From Panacagrimonas sp963975245 (GTDB taxonomy: Bacteria; Pseudomonadota; Gammaproteobacteria; Nevskiales; Nevskiaceae), in contig CAXBFJ010000001.1 in assembly GCA_963975245.1 (NCBI GenBank), positions 496,001-560,000 of the forward strand: 64,000 nt of DNA, given 5' to 3'. The notes under the pieces are model-generated. The model saw only the letters and a list, made by a program, of their open reading frames with translations, ran no database searches and had not been told where the DNA came from. Every line of letters begins with the position of its first letter. Position 1 is the stretch's first letter. Below are positions 52,984 through 61,685 of the stretch, in pieces. The translations under genes were made by a program, and so were the position numbers.

Positions 52984-53203
52984 AGCGCGTTTGCGGGCGC
53001 GCGATGCTTGTCGCTTGTGAAGCAGGCGCTGGCCGGTGCGCGTCAAATCAGGGGCTGGAGCCGGGCGACAAAGCTCGCCATGATTCGTGGCAACTGGCAC
53101 GACGTCAGCCATTTGGCACGCAGCCAATCCGCTCAGGGCGGCAACATGCATACCGTCTTGCCACAAAGCGAAACTGCTTTCGCACATCAGAGACACTAGA
53201 CCA

Positions 53204-53806
53204 ATGGGATTCCATTACTCCAACGTGCACTGGCTCTGGCTTTCTGCCGGCGTCATGCTGGCAGACCAGATCACCAAACAATTGGTGATTCGCAGCATCG
53301 CGCTCTTTGATTCTGTGGCGGTGATGCCGCACCTGAACTGGGTGCACATGCAGAATCGCGGCGCCGCGTTTTCGATGCTGGCACAGATGCCGCCTTGGTT
53401 TTTTGTGCTGCTGGGCGTGGGTGTGTCGGTGGGGATTCTGATCTGGCTGCGGCGCAATCCGCGCGGGCAGCTGCTGGTGGCTTCTGGCCTGGCCCTGATT
53501 CTGGGCGGCGCGCTGGGTAATGTGATTGATCGTGTTCGGCTCGGTCACGTCACCGATTTCATTGATGTCTACTATCAGGAGTGGCATTTCGCGGCGTTCA
53601 ACATCGCGGACGCTGCCATCTCCGTGGGTGCGGCGCTTCTGATTCTGGATATGTTTGTGCAGTGGCGGCGAGAGCGCCGTGAGCGCGTGCAGGCACAGCG
53701 CACTGCTGCAGATGCAGCGAAGCTGGCAGAAGCCGAGAGAGCGCGTGCTGCGGCACCCGACGAGGCTTCTACGGCGGAACCTGCACCGACGAAGGACGGT
53801 CACTGA
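53204..53806 (+). CDS. lspA: Lipoprotein signal peptidase with long C-terminal tail
   Basis: A 200-aa aspartyl protease removing signal peptides from prolipoproteins. Four membrane helices; the catalytic Asp residues lie in GNVIDRVRLGHVTDF and AAFNIADAAI. The last ~40 residues (RRERRERVQAQRTAADAAKLAEAERARAAA region) form a charged helical tail absent from typical LspA (about 160-170 aa). Start ATG 53204. No fkpB lies between it and ispH. Confidence 0.95.
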   Translation: MGFHYSNVHWLWLSAGVMLADQITKQLVIRSIALFDSVAVMPHLNWVHMQNRGAAFSMLAQMPPWFFVLLGVGVSVGILIWLRRNPRGQLLVASGLALILGGALGNVIDRVRLGHVTDFIDVYYQEWHFAAFNIADAAISVGAALLILDMFVQWRRERRERVQAQRTAADAAKLAEAERARAAAPDEASTAEPAPTKDGH

Positions 53807-53809
53807 ACC

Positions 53810-54757
53810 GTGGATATTGTTCTGGCCAATCCGCGCGGCTTCTGTGCAGGGGTTGATCGCGCAATCGAGATTGTTGAGCGGGCACTGGAGCAGCTTGGCG
53901 CGCCCATCTATGTTCGCCATGAAGTCGTGCACAACAAATTCGTGGTGGACGGCTTGCGTCAGAAGGGCGCGATCTTTGTTGAGGAGATTGACGAAATTCC
54001 CGCTGGTGCCACCTGCATTTTCTCCGCACACGGCGTGTCGCGCGAGGTACGTGAGCAGGCCAGCCAACGTGGTCTCAATATTTTTGATGCCACCTGCCCA
54101 CTGGTCACCAAGGTACATATCGAGGTCAAACGCTACGCGCGCGAAGGCCGCGACGTGATCCTGATCGGTCACGACGGCCACCCGGAAGTGGAAGGCACCA
54201 TGGGTCAGTTTGATCCGGCCGGTGGTGGCAGCATCCATCTGGTTGAAACACCCGAAGATGTAGCGCGGCTGCAGTTGCAGCGTGACGATCATCTGGCCTA
54301 CGTCACCCAGACCACCTTGTCGGTGGATGACACCTCCAAGGTGATTGACGCGCTGCGCCAGCGCTTTCCCAAGATCATGGGGCCGCGCAAGGACGACATC
54401 TGCTATGCCACCACCAATCGCCAGGAGGCGGTCAAGACGCTGGCGGAGCAATGTGATGTGGTTTTGGTGGTGGGCTCGGCCAACAGCTCCAACTCCAACC
54501 GCCTGCGAGAGATTGCCGAGCTGTGCAAGGCACAAGCCTATTTGATTGACGGCCCGGAGGAAGTAGACGCCGCCTGGGTGCAGGGCAAAGCGCGTATTGG
54601 CGTCACCGCAGGCGCCAGCGCACCCGAATTGCTGGTGGAACAGGTCGTGGCTCGCCTGCGTGAGCTGGGCGGGGTCGAGGTCCGCGAGCTGGAAGGGCGC
54701 GAGGAGAACATCGTGTTCGTGCTGCCGCCCGCCCTGAGAAAGGCCGTAAGAAGCTGA
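53810..54757 (+). CDS. ispH: 4-Hydroxy-3-methylbut-2-enyl diphosphate reductase
   Basis: A 315-aa [4Fe-4S] enzyme, last step of the MEP isoprenoid pathway. Cluster cysteines lie in ANPRGFCAGVDRAIEIV, DATCPLVTKVH and the conserved third Cys position; VVGSANSSNSNRL is also typical. GTG start, 3 nt after lspA. Confidence 0.96.
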   Translation: MDIVLANPRGFCAGVDRAIEIVERALEQLGAPIYVRHEVVHNKFVVDGLRQKGAIFVEEIDEIPAGATCIFSAHGVSREVREQASQRGLNIFDATCPLVTKVHIEVKRYAREGRDVILIGHDGHPEVEGTMGQFDPAGGGSIHLVETPEDVARLQLQRDDHLAYVTQTTLSVDDTSKVIDALRQRFPKIMGPRKDDICYATTNRQEAVKTLAEQCDVVLVVGSANSSNSNRLREIAELCKAQAYLIDGPEEVDAAWVQGKARIGVTAGASAPELLVEQVVARLRELGGVEVRELEGREENIVFVLPPALRKAVRS

Positions 54758-54926
54758 TTTTTAGGCAGGTTTTTGCAGGCCTGTCGCGGGCTGCAAGAAC
54801 CCCCGGACTGCAGCGCTGCCCGCACCCTCGATCAGCGCCGCTGAGGGCCCCGTTTCAGGGGCTCAAAAACAGCGCTATGTGTTAGAATTTCTTGGAAATT
54901 TAGCACCTCAACCGCCTCCTAGATCA

Positions 54927-54947
54927 GGCCGGGTTTTCAACCCGGCC
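54927..54947 (+). promoter_or_regulatory. Perfect hairpin in the gyrA leader
   Basis: GGCCGGGTT-TTC-AACCCGGCC, a 9-bp perfect stem 14 nt before the gyrA ATG. It has no immediate T-run (CCCTTTTT comes 7 nt later), so it may be an ispH terminator, an mRNA-stability or a translation-control element. Confidence 0.45.
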
Positions 54948-54961
54948 GCAAGACCCTTTTT

Positions 54962-57658
54962 ATGACTGAATTTGCCAAGGAAGTTCTAAGCGTCAATCTC
55001 GAAGACGAGATGCGCCGTTCTTATCTGGATTACGCCATGAGCGTGATCGTGGGCCGCGCACTTCCGGACGCGCGAGACGGCCTCAAGCCGGTACATCGCC
55101 GCATTCTTTATGCGATGAGCCAGCTCAACAACACCTGGAACCGGCCTTACATCAAGTGCGCCCGTGTCGTCGGCGACGTGATCGGCAAATACCATCCGCA
55201 TGGCGATACCGCCGCCTATGACGCCCTGGTGCGCATGGCGCAGGACTTCTCGCTGCGGCATCCGCTGGTAGACGGGCAGGGCAACTTTGGCTCGGTGGAC
55301 GGTGATCCGCCCGCCGCCATGCGTTACACCGAGTGCCGCATGGCACGTCTGGCCTCCGAGCTGCTTGCAGACATCGATTCAGACACCGTCGATTTCATTC
55401 CCAACTACGACGAGAAAGACGTCGAGCCGGTGGTGCTGCCCACCCGCGTGCCGCAGCTGCTGGTCAACGGTTCTGCCGGTATTGCGGTGGGCCTTGCCAC
55501 CAACATCCCGCCGCACAATCTGTCTGAAGTCATTGACGGCTGCGTGGCGCTGATCGACAACGCCGATATCGACATTGCCGGCCTGATGAAACTCATCCCG
55601 GCGCCAGACTTCCCCACCGCTGGTCTGCTGCTGGACGCGCATGGCCTGGTAGATGCCTACAGCACCGGCCGCGGCCGCATCGTCATCCGCTCGCGCACCC
55701 ACTTTGAAGAGATCGGCAACGATCGCATGGCGATCATCGTCACCGAGCTGCCGTATCAGGTGAACAAGGCGCGTCTGCAGGAGCGCATCGCCGAGCTGGT
55801 CAAGGAAAAGAAAATTGCCGGCATCAGCGAGATTCGTGACGAGTCCGACCGTGACGGCATGCGTCTGGTTATTGAGCTCAAGCGCGGTGAAAACGAAGAA
55901 GTTGCGCTGAATAATCTGTTCCAGCAGACCGGCATGCAGGTCACCTTTGGCATCAACATCGTGGCGCTCGAAGGCGGGCAGCCGCGCACGATGAACCTCA
56001 AGGACCTGCTGGAAATCTTTGTGCGCCATCGCCGTGACGTGGTCACGCGCCGCACACGTCATCTGCTCAAGGAAGCGCGCAAGAAGGCGCACATTCTCGA
56101 AGGTCTGGCCGTGGCACTGGCCAACATCGACGAGATGATCGAGATGATCAAACGCTCGCCCAATTCGGCGGAAGCCAAGATCGCCTTGATGGCAGAGATC
56201 TGGGAGCCGGGTCTGGTCACGACGTTGCTGCAGCGTACAGACGCTGACGCATCACGCCCGGAAGATCTGGAAGAAGGCTTTGGGCTGTCTACCAACGGCT
56301 ACAAGCTTTCAGAAGCGCAGGCGCAGGCCATTCTGGAAATGCGCCTCTCCAAGCTCACCGCGCTGGAGCAGGACAAGATTCACGAGGAGTTCAAGGAACT
56401 GCTCGACGCCATCATCGACTACCTCGATATCCTTGGCTCGGAAGTGCGTCTGATGTCTGTGATCCGCGACGAACTGCTGGCTATCAAGGAGCAGTACGGC
56501 AACGAGCGCAAGACCGAAATCACCAACGCCGCCCTCAACATGGCGCGCGAAGACCTCATCGCGCCGCAGGACATGGTCGTCACACTGTCGCACGAGGGCT
56601 ACGTCAAATCCGTGCCGCAGGACGAGTATCAGGCGCAGAAGCGTGGCGGACGCGGCAAGCTCGCCGCCGGCACCAAGCAGGAAGACTTTGTAGACCAGAT
56701 CTGGGCTGCACATTCGCATGACTGGCTGCTCTGCTTTGGCTCCAACGGCAAGGTCTACAAGCTGCGCGTCTTTGAATTGCCGCAGGGCTCGCGCGGTTCG
56801 CGTGGCAGGCCGTTCGTCAATCTGCTGCCGCTGGAAAACGGCGAGAAGATCAGCGCCGTATTGCCCATCAAATCTTTTGATGACCCCGGCAAATACATCT
56901 TCATGGCTACCCGTCTGGGCACCGTCAAGAAAACCGCACTGACCAACTTTGCCAACATCCGCAGCAACGGCCTCATCGCCGTGGACCTGCGTGTGGACGA
57001 TGCCCTGGTTGGCGTGGCGCTAACAACCGGCAGCAGCGACATTCTGTTGTTCAGCGATGCTGGCCGCGTGATTCGCTTCAAGGAAACCGACGTGCGCAGC
57101 ATGGGCCGTACCGCCACCGGCGTACGCGGCATGCGTCTGATCAAGCGCGGCGAAACCAATGTGGACGACGACGGCTCTGATGATGCCGCAGTAGAAGACG
57201 CAGCAGACGCCGGAGATGATTCAGAAACCACCATCGCCGCACCGTCGCAGGCCACCATCATCTCCCTCATCGTGGCGGACAAGGGTGAGATTCTCACCGT
57301 CTCAGAACTCGGTTACGGCAAGCGCACTGCAATTGACCAGTTCCCACGCAGAGGCCGAGGCGGTCAGGGCGTCATCGCCCAAAGACTGACCGACAAGACC
57401 GGCAACCTCGTTGGCGCCATTGAAGTGGAAGAAGGCCACCAGGTCATGCTGATCTCGGAAGCCGGCATCCTCATCCGCTTCAAGACCACCGACGTACGCA
57501 GCATGGGCCGCAACACCCAGGGCGTGCGGCTGATGCGACCGGACAAGAATGATCGACTCGTCGGCCTGGACCGGGTTGAAGTGGAAGATGAAGCTGAAGT
57601 AGAGGCCGATGCGGACAGCGAGGGTGAAGGTGGAGTGGTGCCGGGCGATGGAGAATAA
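54962..57658 (+). CDS. gyrA: DNA gyrase subunit A
   Basis: An 898-aa gyrase A. The catalytic Tyr lies in AAMRYTECRM, and the quinolone-resistance region reads KYHPHGDTAAYD, with Thr at the position of E. coli Ser83. C-terminal beta-pinwheel repeats are present, with an acidic insertion (~735-760, VDDDGSDDAAVEDAADAGDD) and an acidic tail. ATG 54962. The second cassette array begins 35 bases after its stop. Confidence 0.98.
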   Translation: MTEFAKEVLSVNLEDEMRRSYLDYAMSVIVGRALPDARDGLKPVHRRILYAMSQLNNTWNRPYIKCARVVGDVIGKYHPHGDTAAYDALVRMAQDFSLRHPLVDGQGNFGSVDGDPPAAMRYTECRMARLASELLADIDSDTVDFIPNYDEKDVEPVVLPTRVPQLLVNGSAGIAVGLATNIPPHNLSEVIDGCVALIDNADIDIAGLMKLIPAPDFPTAGLLLDAHGLVDAYSTGRGRIVIRSRTHFEEIGNDRMAIIVTELPYQVNKARLQERIAELVKEKKIAGISEIRDESDRDGMRLVIELKRGENEEVALNNLFQQTGMQVTFGINIVALEGGQPRTMNLKDLLEIFVRHRRDVVTRRTRHLLKEARKKAHILEGLAVALANIDEMIEMIKRSPNSAEAKIALMAEIWEPGLVTTLLQRTDADASRPEDLEEGFGLSTNGYKLSEAQAQAILEMRLSKLTALEQDKIHEEFKELLDAIIDYLDILGSEVRLMSVIRDELLAIKEQYGNERKTEITNAALNMAREDLIAPQDMVVTLSHEGYVKSVPQDEYQAQKRGGRGKLAAGTKQEDFVDQIWAAHSHDWLLCFGSNGKVYKLRVFELPQGSRGSRGRPFVNLLPLENGEKISAVLPIKSFDDPGKYIFMATRLGTVKKTALTNFANIRSNGLIAVDLRVDDALVGVALTTGSSDILLFSDAGRVIRFKETDVRSMGRTATGVRGMRLIKRGETNVDDDGSDDAAVEDAADAGDDSETTIAAPSQATIISLIVADKGEILTVSELGYGKRTAIDQFPRRGRGGQGVIAQRLTDKTGNLVGAIEVEEGHQVMLISEAGILIRFKTTDVRSMGRNTQGVRLMRPDKNDRLVGLDRVEVEDEAEVEADADSEGEGGVVPGDGE

Positions 57659-57692
57659 GCTGGCTCGGTGGCGCCGAAGCTGGCTGGTGGTC

Positions 57693-57710
57693 GTCTAACT
57701 TGCGTTATAC
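57693..57710 (+). other. Left junction of the second cassette array
   Basis: GTCTAAC (57693-57699), then TTGC, then GTTATAC (57704-57710): two recombination cores only 4 nt apart, as in a collapsed attC or a secondary insertion site. GTTATAC is the exact complement of the next attC R'' box at 58010. Confidence 0.6.
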
Positions 57711-58009
57711 ACCTCGGTGAAAAGCGAAATGCTTATTGGGCCCGTTACGTCCTGCAACGTTGCTCATCTTTCGCAGTTACTGAGTCCCATGCAGCAGCTC
57801 GCCTCTGGAGTTCATCGCGTTTCACCTTCAGCGCCGCTTCGGTTCCGGTATCGGTCATCTTCACGGCGTCCGCTGGTTGCGGGCCTTGGCAGTGGGGCGT
57901 AACTTCCAGTGAGCTTGCTAGGGAGCTTCGTCATGCACGGCAATCGCGGCAGCGTTCACAATCTTCGGGCATCTGTCTGCTGGTGCAGTCGCGTCTCTTT
58001 GCCTGGGGT
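57711..58009 (+). other. Cassette 15 body without a convincing gene
   Basis: About 300 bases between matching junction boxes. Frames on both strands are short and have unnatural composition. It may be a non-coding or decayed cassette. Confidence 0.55.
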
Positions 58010-58096
58010 GTATAACCAATCGCTGCAGCCGACGTACTCGCCTTCGGCGAGTATTCCCTCGCTGGCGCTCGGCGCGGCTGAGCTCAGGCGTTAGGA
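58010..58096 (+). repeat. attC of cassette 15
   Basis: R'' GTATAAC (58010-58016), the exact complement of the left junction; R' GTTAGGA (58090-58096). Its body is almost identical to the attC at 10414-10507. Confidence 0.9.
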
Positions 58097-58100
58097 AGCC

Positions 58101-58502
58101 ATGAAGAAATTTGAGATCAAGCCCACGTGGGTGCGCAAGCTAATTCTCGTCATCTACGGCCTGTCGTGCTTGTTTGCTGCAGGGAGCATGACGCTTCATC
58201 TTGTGTCTGACGAGGCACCATCTTTGGGACTGTTTCTGCCGCTGATAGTCGGCTTTTTGCTCGGCGGGAGCATTTTTGTTTTTGCGCTTAACCAGAAAGG
58301 CCCGCTCAAGGAGTTCCTTTGGGTATCAGGCACGCTCACTGCGGTTTCGGCTATAGCTGGCGCCGTCGCAATGCTCCTCAGCCCTTCGAGCGAGCCGTTC
58401 GTGAGGTGGGTACAGCCCTTGGTTATGGCGGCATTCGCAATCTTCGTTTTCTGGTCGGCAAATGTCGCGATCAAGTCGGTGAACCATAGTGAGGCTTCCT
58501 AA
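58101..58502 (+). CDS. Cassette 16: four-helix membrane protein
   Basis: A 133-aa protein starting MKKFEIKPTWVRKL with four hydrophobic segments (~13-33, 43-63, 72-93, 103-123). No family recognised. Its TAA lies in the attC R'' box TCCTAAC. A cassette gene by position and matching boxes. Confidence 0.7.
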   Translation: MKKFEIKPTWVRKLILVIYGLSCLFAAGSMTLHLVSDEAPSLGLFLPLIVGFLLGGSIFVFALNQKGPLKEFLWVSGTLTAVSAIAGAVAMLLSPSSEPFVRWVQPLVMAAFAIFVFWSANVAIKSVNHSEAS

Positions 58503-58576
58503 CAAGTCGCTGCAGCTGACGTGACGGTTCCTGCGCTTTAGTGGACACCCTGAACTAACGATTCAGGAGTCTGAGA

Positions 58577-58990
58577 ATGCCGTTACCCGGTCCAAGAACC
58601 ACGTATCGATACACCGATGAATTCAAAGCCACTGCGGTTCGTTTGAGTCAGTTACCTGGCGTTGCAATCAAGGATGTGGCCGAGTCGCTTTACATCCATC
58701 CCTTCATGTTGTCTCGATGGCGTAAGCAAGCCAGAGAAGGGCTCATTTTGACCAAGGGTGTAGCAGTTAATAAAGAAGTGGCCGCCGAGCTCAAGGAGCT
58801 TCGACGAATGAAGAAGGCGTACGAGCAGCTCAAGCTCGAACATGACCTTTTAAAAAAAAGGCGATCGCCTTCACTTCAGAACGAAGAGCGAAATCTTCGC
58901 CTTCATCGAACACCAGCAAGAAAGACACCCCGTGAGACGGATGTGCCGTGTTTACGGCGTCAGCACCAGTGGTTTCTATGCCTGGCGTGA
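58577..58990 (+). CDS. IS3-family transposase OrfA
   Basis: The first ~95 residues hold the HTH (YTDEFKATAVRLSQLPGVAIKDVAESLYIHPFMLSRW) and a Leu-zipper-like segment. The frame crosses an A8 run at 58852-58859 where a -1 shift into OrfB is expected; the residues after LLKK are then antisense-like and probably not natural. Confidence 0.85.
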   Translation: MPLPGPRTTYRYTDEFKATAVRLSQLPGVAIKDVAESLYIHPFMLSRWRKQAREGLILTKGVAVNKEVAAELKELRRMKKAYEQLKLEHDLLKKRRSPSLQNEERNLRLHRTPARKTPRETDVPCLRRQHQWFLCLA

Positions 58991-59726
58991 TCGACCAGTG
59001 AGTGCACGGGCGCAATCCGATGCAGCGCTTCTGCCTCGCGTCCGGGACGCCCATCGGCAGAGCCGCGACACCTATGGCAGCCCTCGTGTGCATGCTGCAC
59101 TCAAGAAGAAGGGTGAGACGGTGGGACGTCGCCGGATAGAGCGGCTGATGCGAGAAAACAACATCCAAGGCTGCTCAACCGACCTTTACCGGCGCGTCCC
59201 TGGCATTGGGCGATTCTTTATCAGGGGCAACAACAAGATTCATGACGTCACCATAGAACGACCGGATCAGGTGTGGGTCGGCGATGTCACCTATTTGAAA
59301 GTGGCCGGCCAATGGCGATATCTGGCGACCGTCATGGATCGCTTCTCACGACGACTACTGGGCTGGTCCATTGGCACCGAGAAATCAGCCAATCTCACCA
59401 AGCGTGCACTCGCCTCAGCCATCCGGCGACGTCAGCCCCAACCAGGCACTTTCTTGCACAGCGATCGCGGCACGGAATTTCTTGCCGCGGAGTTTCACCA
59501 GGTGCTGGCTCGATCCGGCATGGTTCAAAGCGTCAATCGTCCGCGACGAATGACGGACAACGCGCATATGGAATCTTGGAATAAGTCCATGAAATCCGAT
59601 ATGTATCACCGGCAGAGCTTTGCCACTGACAAAGGGCTACGCAGTGCCATCAGAAGTTACGTAGATTTCTACAATTCCGAGCGTCTACACTCGTCTCTCG
59701 GTTACCAGTCCCCAATGGAATTCTGA
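58932..59726 (+). CDS. IS3-family transposase OrfB (DDE)
   Basis: DDE/RNase H-fold integrase domain: D in WVGDVTYLKV, D in FLHSDRGTEF, E in HMESWNKSMK. Protein-like sequence reaches back in this frame to the A8 slippery run (KAIAFTSERRAKIFAFIEH), so the natural product is an OrfAB fusion by -1 frameshift. Appears intact. Confidence 0.9.
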   Translation: MRRMCRVYGVSTSGFYAWRDRPVSARAQSDAALLPRVRDAHRQSRDTYGSPRVHAALKKKGETVGRRRIERLMRENNIQGCSTDLYRRVPGIGRFFIRGNNKIHDVTIERPDQVWVGDVTYLKVAGQWRYLATVMDRFSRRLLGWSIGTEKSANLTKRALASAIRRRQPQPGTFLHSDRGTEFLAAEFHQVLARSGMVQSVNRPRRMTDNAHMESWNKSMKSDMYHRQSFATDKGLRSAIRSYVDFYNSERLHSSLGYQSPMEF

Positions 59727-59819
59727 GCACAGTGCAACTAACCCATGGGTGTCCACTTCTGCGTAGGAAGTCCCTGGCCCAAAAACCGGCCACGGCTGAA
59801 CGCAGGCGTTAGCGGTCAC

Positions 59820-60647
59820 GTGAACTACCATGCCGAATTTACCGCCCTTCTAAGGCTCTTCTTCGATCTTGTGCAATGCCAATCCGGACGATCTATATCA
59901 GCCGGAGAGGCTTGGCTCAATGATGCCCAGACGTTATCTCTAAAGCTGTTTAGACATCTGGTAGCAATGCAGGCGCTAGCAAAAGAATCCATTATTGCGC
60001 TCAATGAAAGGCAGTCGTTCTCGTACGTGGATCACGGCTCAGTGAAGGTTCTTGCAAGGGCGGCACTCGAAACATATTTGGTCTTCTATTACATCTTTGG
60101 GTCTAGTGATCAGTCGCTTTGTAAGTTCAGGTATCTAACCTGGAAGTTAGGTGGTTTAGTCGATCGCCAAAGGTTTCATGTTTCCACTGCGGAGAATAAG
60201 AAAGTCCTGGCTCGGGAACGAGATCGGATTATGGAATTACGGCAAGAGATTGCTTCCGCCAGCCAATTGCATGCTTTCACGCCTAACCAGCAAAAGCAGA
60301 TACTTGGCGGCAAGTGGAAAGTCGGTCATGGCTGGGCAGATCTAGGAGATCAGGCAGGCTTTCACAAGGAATACTTCAACACCATCTACAGCTATCTTTG
60401 TAGCTATTCGCACTCAAGCTACATCAGTGCTCTACAGGTCGGCGAAGCGCAGAATGTGGAGGATCAGCGAATTTTGGCAGAGGCTATGATGGGGATAGGG
60501 CTGGTTTTGATGGCACACTTCGCATTCAGTTACTCGTCCTTATTTCCGTCAGCTACGAAGGTCCTCGATTCGAACGCATCTGCGAAGTTGATCGCTGAGC
60601 GCTGGCGGTTCGGTAAGGATGAAATGGCCGAGATATATGTCCGCTAA
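59820..60647 (+). CDS. Cassette 17: hypothetical protein (DUF5677-like appearance)
   Basis: A 275-aa helical protein starting at GTG 59820, 11 nt inside the cassette. It has no signal peptide. Features include VKVLARAALETYLVFYYIF and YSYLCSYSHSSYIS, which recall proteins of the DUF5677 type; this is a tentative impression. Its stop TAA lies in the attC R'' box. Confidence 0.65.
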   Translation: MNYHAEFTALLRLFFDLVQCQSGRSISAGEAWLNDAQTLSLKLFRHLVAMQALAKESIIALNERQSFSYVDHGSVKVLARAALETYLVFYYIFGSSDQSLCKFRYLTWKLGGLVDRQRFHVSTAENKKVLARERDRIMELRQEIASASQLHAFTPNQQKQILGGKWKVGHGWADLGDQAGFHKEYFNTIYSYLCSYSHSSYISALQVGEAQNVEDQRILAEAMMGIGLVLMAHFAFSYSSLFPSATKVLDSNASAKLIAERWRFGKDEMAEIYVR

Positions 60648-60740
60648 CAGCAAGTTGCAGGCGCCGTTTGACCCGCTGCCCACTTTTGCTGCCGCAAAAT
60701 CGGTCATCGCCTCAAACGCGCCTGTACGCGGGCGTTAGCC
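60642..60740 (+). repeat. attC of cassette 17
   Basis: R'' CGCTAAC (60642-60648) exactly complements the left junction GTTAGCG at 59808. R' is GTTAGCC (60734-60740). Confidence 0.9.
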
Positions 60741-60755
60741 ACTAGGAGACATTAG

Positions 60756-61598
60756 GTGCATGAAATAATTGCAGTTGTTTTCGACTTTGACGACACGCTT
60801 GCGCCAGATACGACATCGGGCTTCCTTAGCAAACACGGAATCGATGCCCAGGATTTCTGGCTGAACACCGTGAATCCCATGTACTCGAAAGATTGGGATC
60901 CAGTTCCGGCATATCTGTACCAGATGATTGAGTCAGGCTCGAGGGGCAAGCTCCCTTTGACGCTTACGGAACTACAGTCTTGGGGAAGCGAGGCGCCGCT
61001 TCATGACGGCACGGACACAATATTCAGGAGGCTGCGAGATGCTGTCGAGGAAGCAAACCCAAAGGCCACCCTTGAGTTCTACGTAATTAGCAGTGGTATC
61101 GGCGATGTGCTTCGAAGTACCAAAATCGCTCGCGAGTTCAAGGATATTTGGGCATCAGAGCTTTCGTATGGCGAAAGTGGCTTGGCCACCTTTCCTCGAA
61201 AGATCATCAGCTTCACAGACAAGACCAGATATCTGTTCCACATACAAAAAGGCCTTATCGGAAAGCCCTCGCGCGGAAAGCCCTTGGATGTGAATCAGAA
61301 ATTCAGCAACGAAGATTTGAGAATTCCCTTTTCCAACATGATATTCGTGGGAGATGGCTTAACGGATGTCCCATGCTTCTCACTACTAACTAAAGAAAAA
61401 GGCATGGCAATTGGCGTATACGACCCGAGTCATGTCAAAAAATGGTCGAAGGCGTATCAGTTCATTGCCGAGAAGCGCGTTTCAACCCTCTACTCTGCAA
61501 ACTACGCGGAGGGCAGTGACCTCTCGAATTTTCTAATGATGGCAGTCAAGAACCTCGCGGAAAGAATTGCGGTATCAAAGGCGGCCTATCGTGGCTAG
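60756..61598 (+). CDS. Cassette 18: HAD-superfamily phosphatase-like protein
   Basis: A 280-aa HAD-fold protein. Motif I is FDFDDTL (D10, D12), motif II the Ser of YVISSG, a Lys follows, and motif IV is FVGDGLTDVP. It should hydrolyse a phosphate ester; substrate unknown. Start is GTG 60756 with TAGGAGA upstream. The TAG stop is inside a slightly mutated attC R'' box. Confidence 0.85.
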   Translation: MHEIIAVVFDFDDTLAPDTTSGFLSKHGIDAQDFWLNTVNPMYSKDWDPVPAYLYQMIESGSRGKLPLTLTELQSWGSEAPLHDGTDTIFRRLRDAVEEANPKATLEFYVISSGIGDVLRSTKIAREFKDIWASELSYGESGLATFPRKIISFTDKTRYLFHIQKGLIGKPSRGKPLDVNQKFSNEDLRIPFSNMIFVGDGLTDVPCFSLLTKEKGMAIGVYDPSHVKKWSKAYQFIAEKRVSTLYSANYAEGSDLSNFLMMAVKNLAERIAVSKAAYRG

Positions 61599-61671
61599 CA
61601 AGCGGTTCCACTCCGACGTCCCAGTCGCCGCGTCGCGACAGCCGGGCCGCGGGTGAACCGCGGCGTTAGCC
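61593..61671 (+). repeat. attC of cassette 18
   Basis: R'' GGCTAGC (61593-61599) has one change from the expected GGCTAAC. R' is GTTAGCC (61665-61671). Confidence 0.85.
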
Positions 61672-61685
61672 GTCAGGAGGAGCGA

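Larger units (their letters stand above)
58540..59757 (+). mobile_element. IS3-family insertion sequence
   Basis: About 1218 bp with terminal inverted repeats AGTGGACACCC (58540-58550) and GGGTGTCCACT (59747-59757). Two overlapping transposase frames. No clear target duplication was found at the flanks. Confidence 0.85.
58497..59814 (+). repeat. attC of cassette 16, split by an IS
   Basis: R'' TCCTAAC (58497-58503) exactly complements the left junction GTTAGGA. The left arm runs to 58539, the right arm from 59758 to R' GTTAGCG (59808-59814). TTCCTGCGC on the left and GCGTAGGAA on the right pair directly at the break, so the IS sits in the apical loop. Confidence 0.75.
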
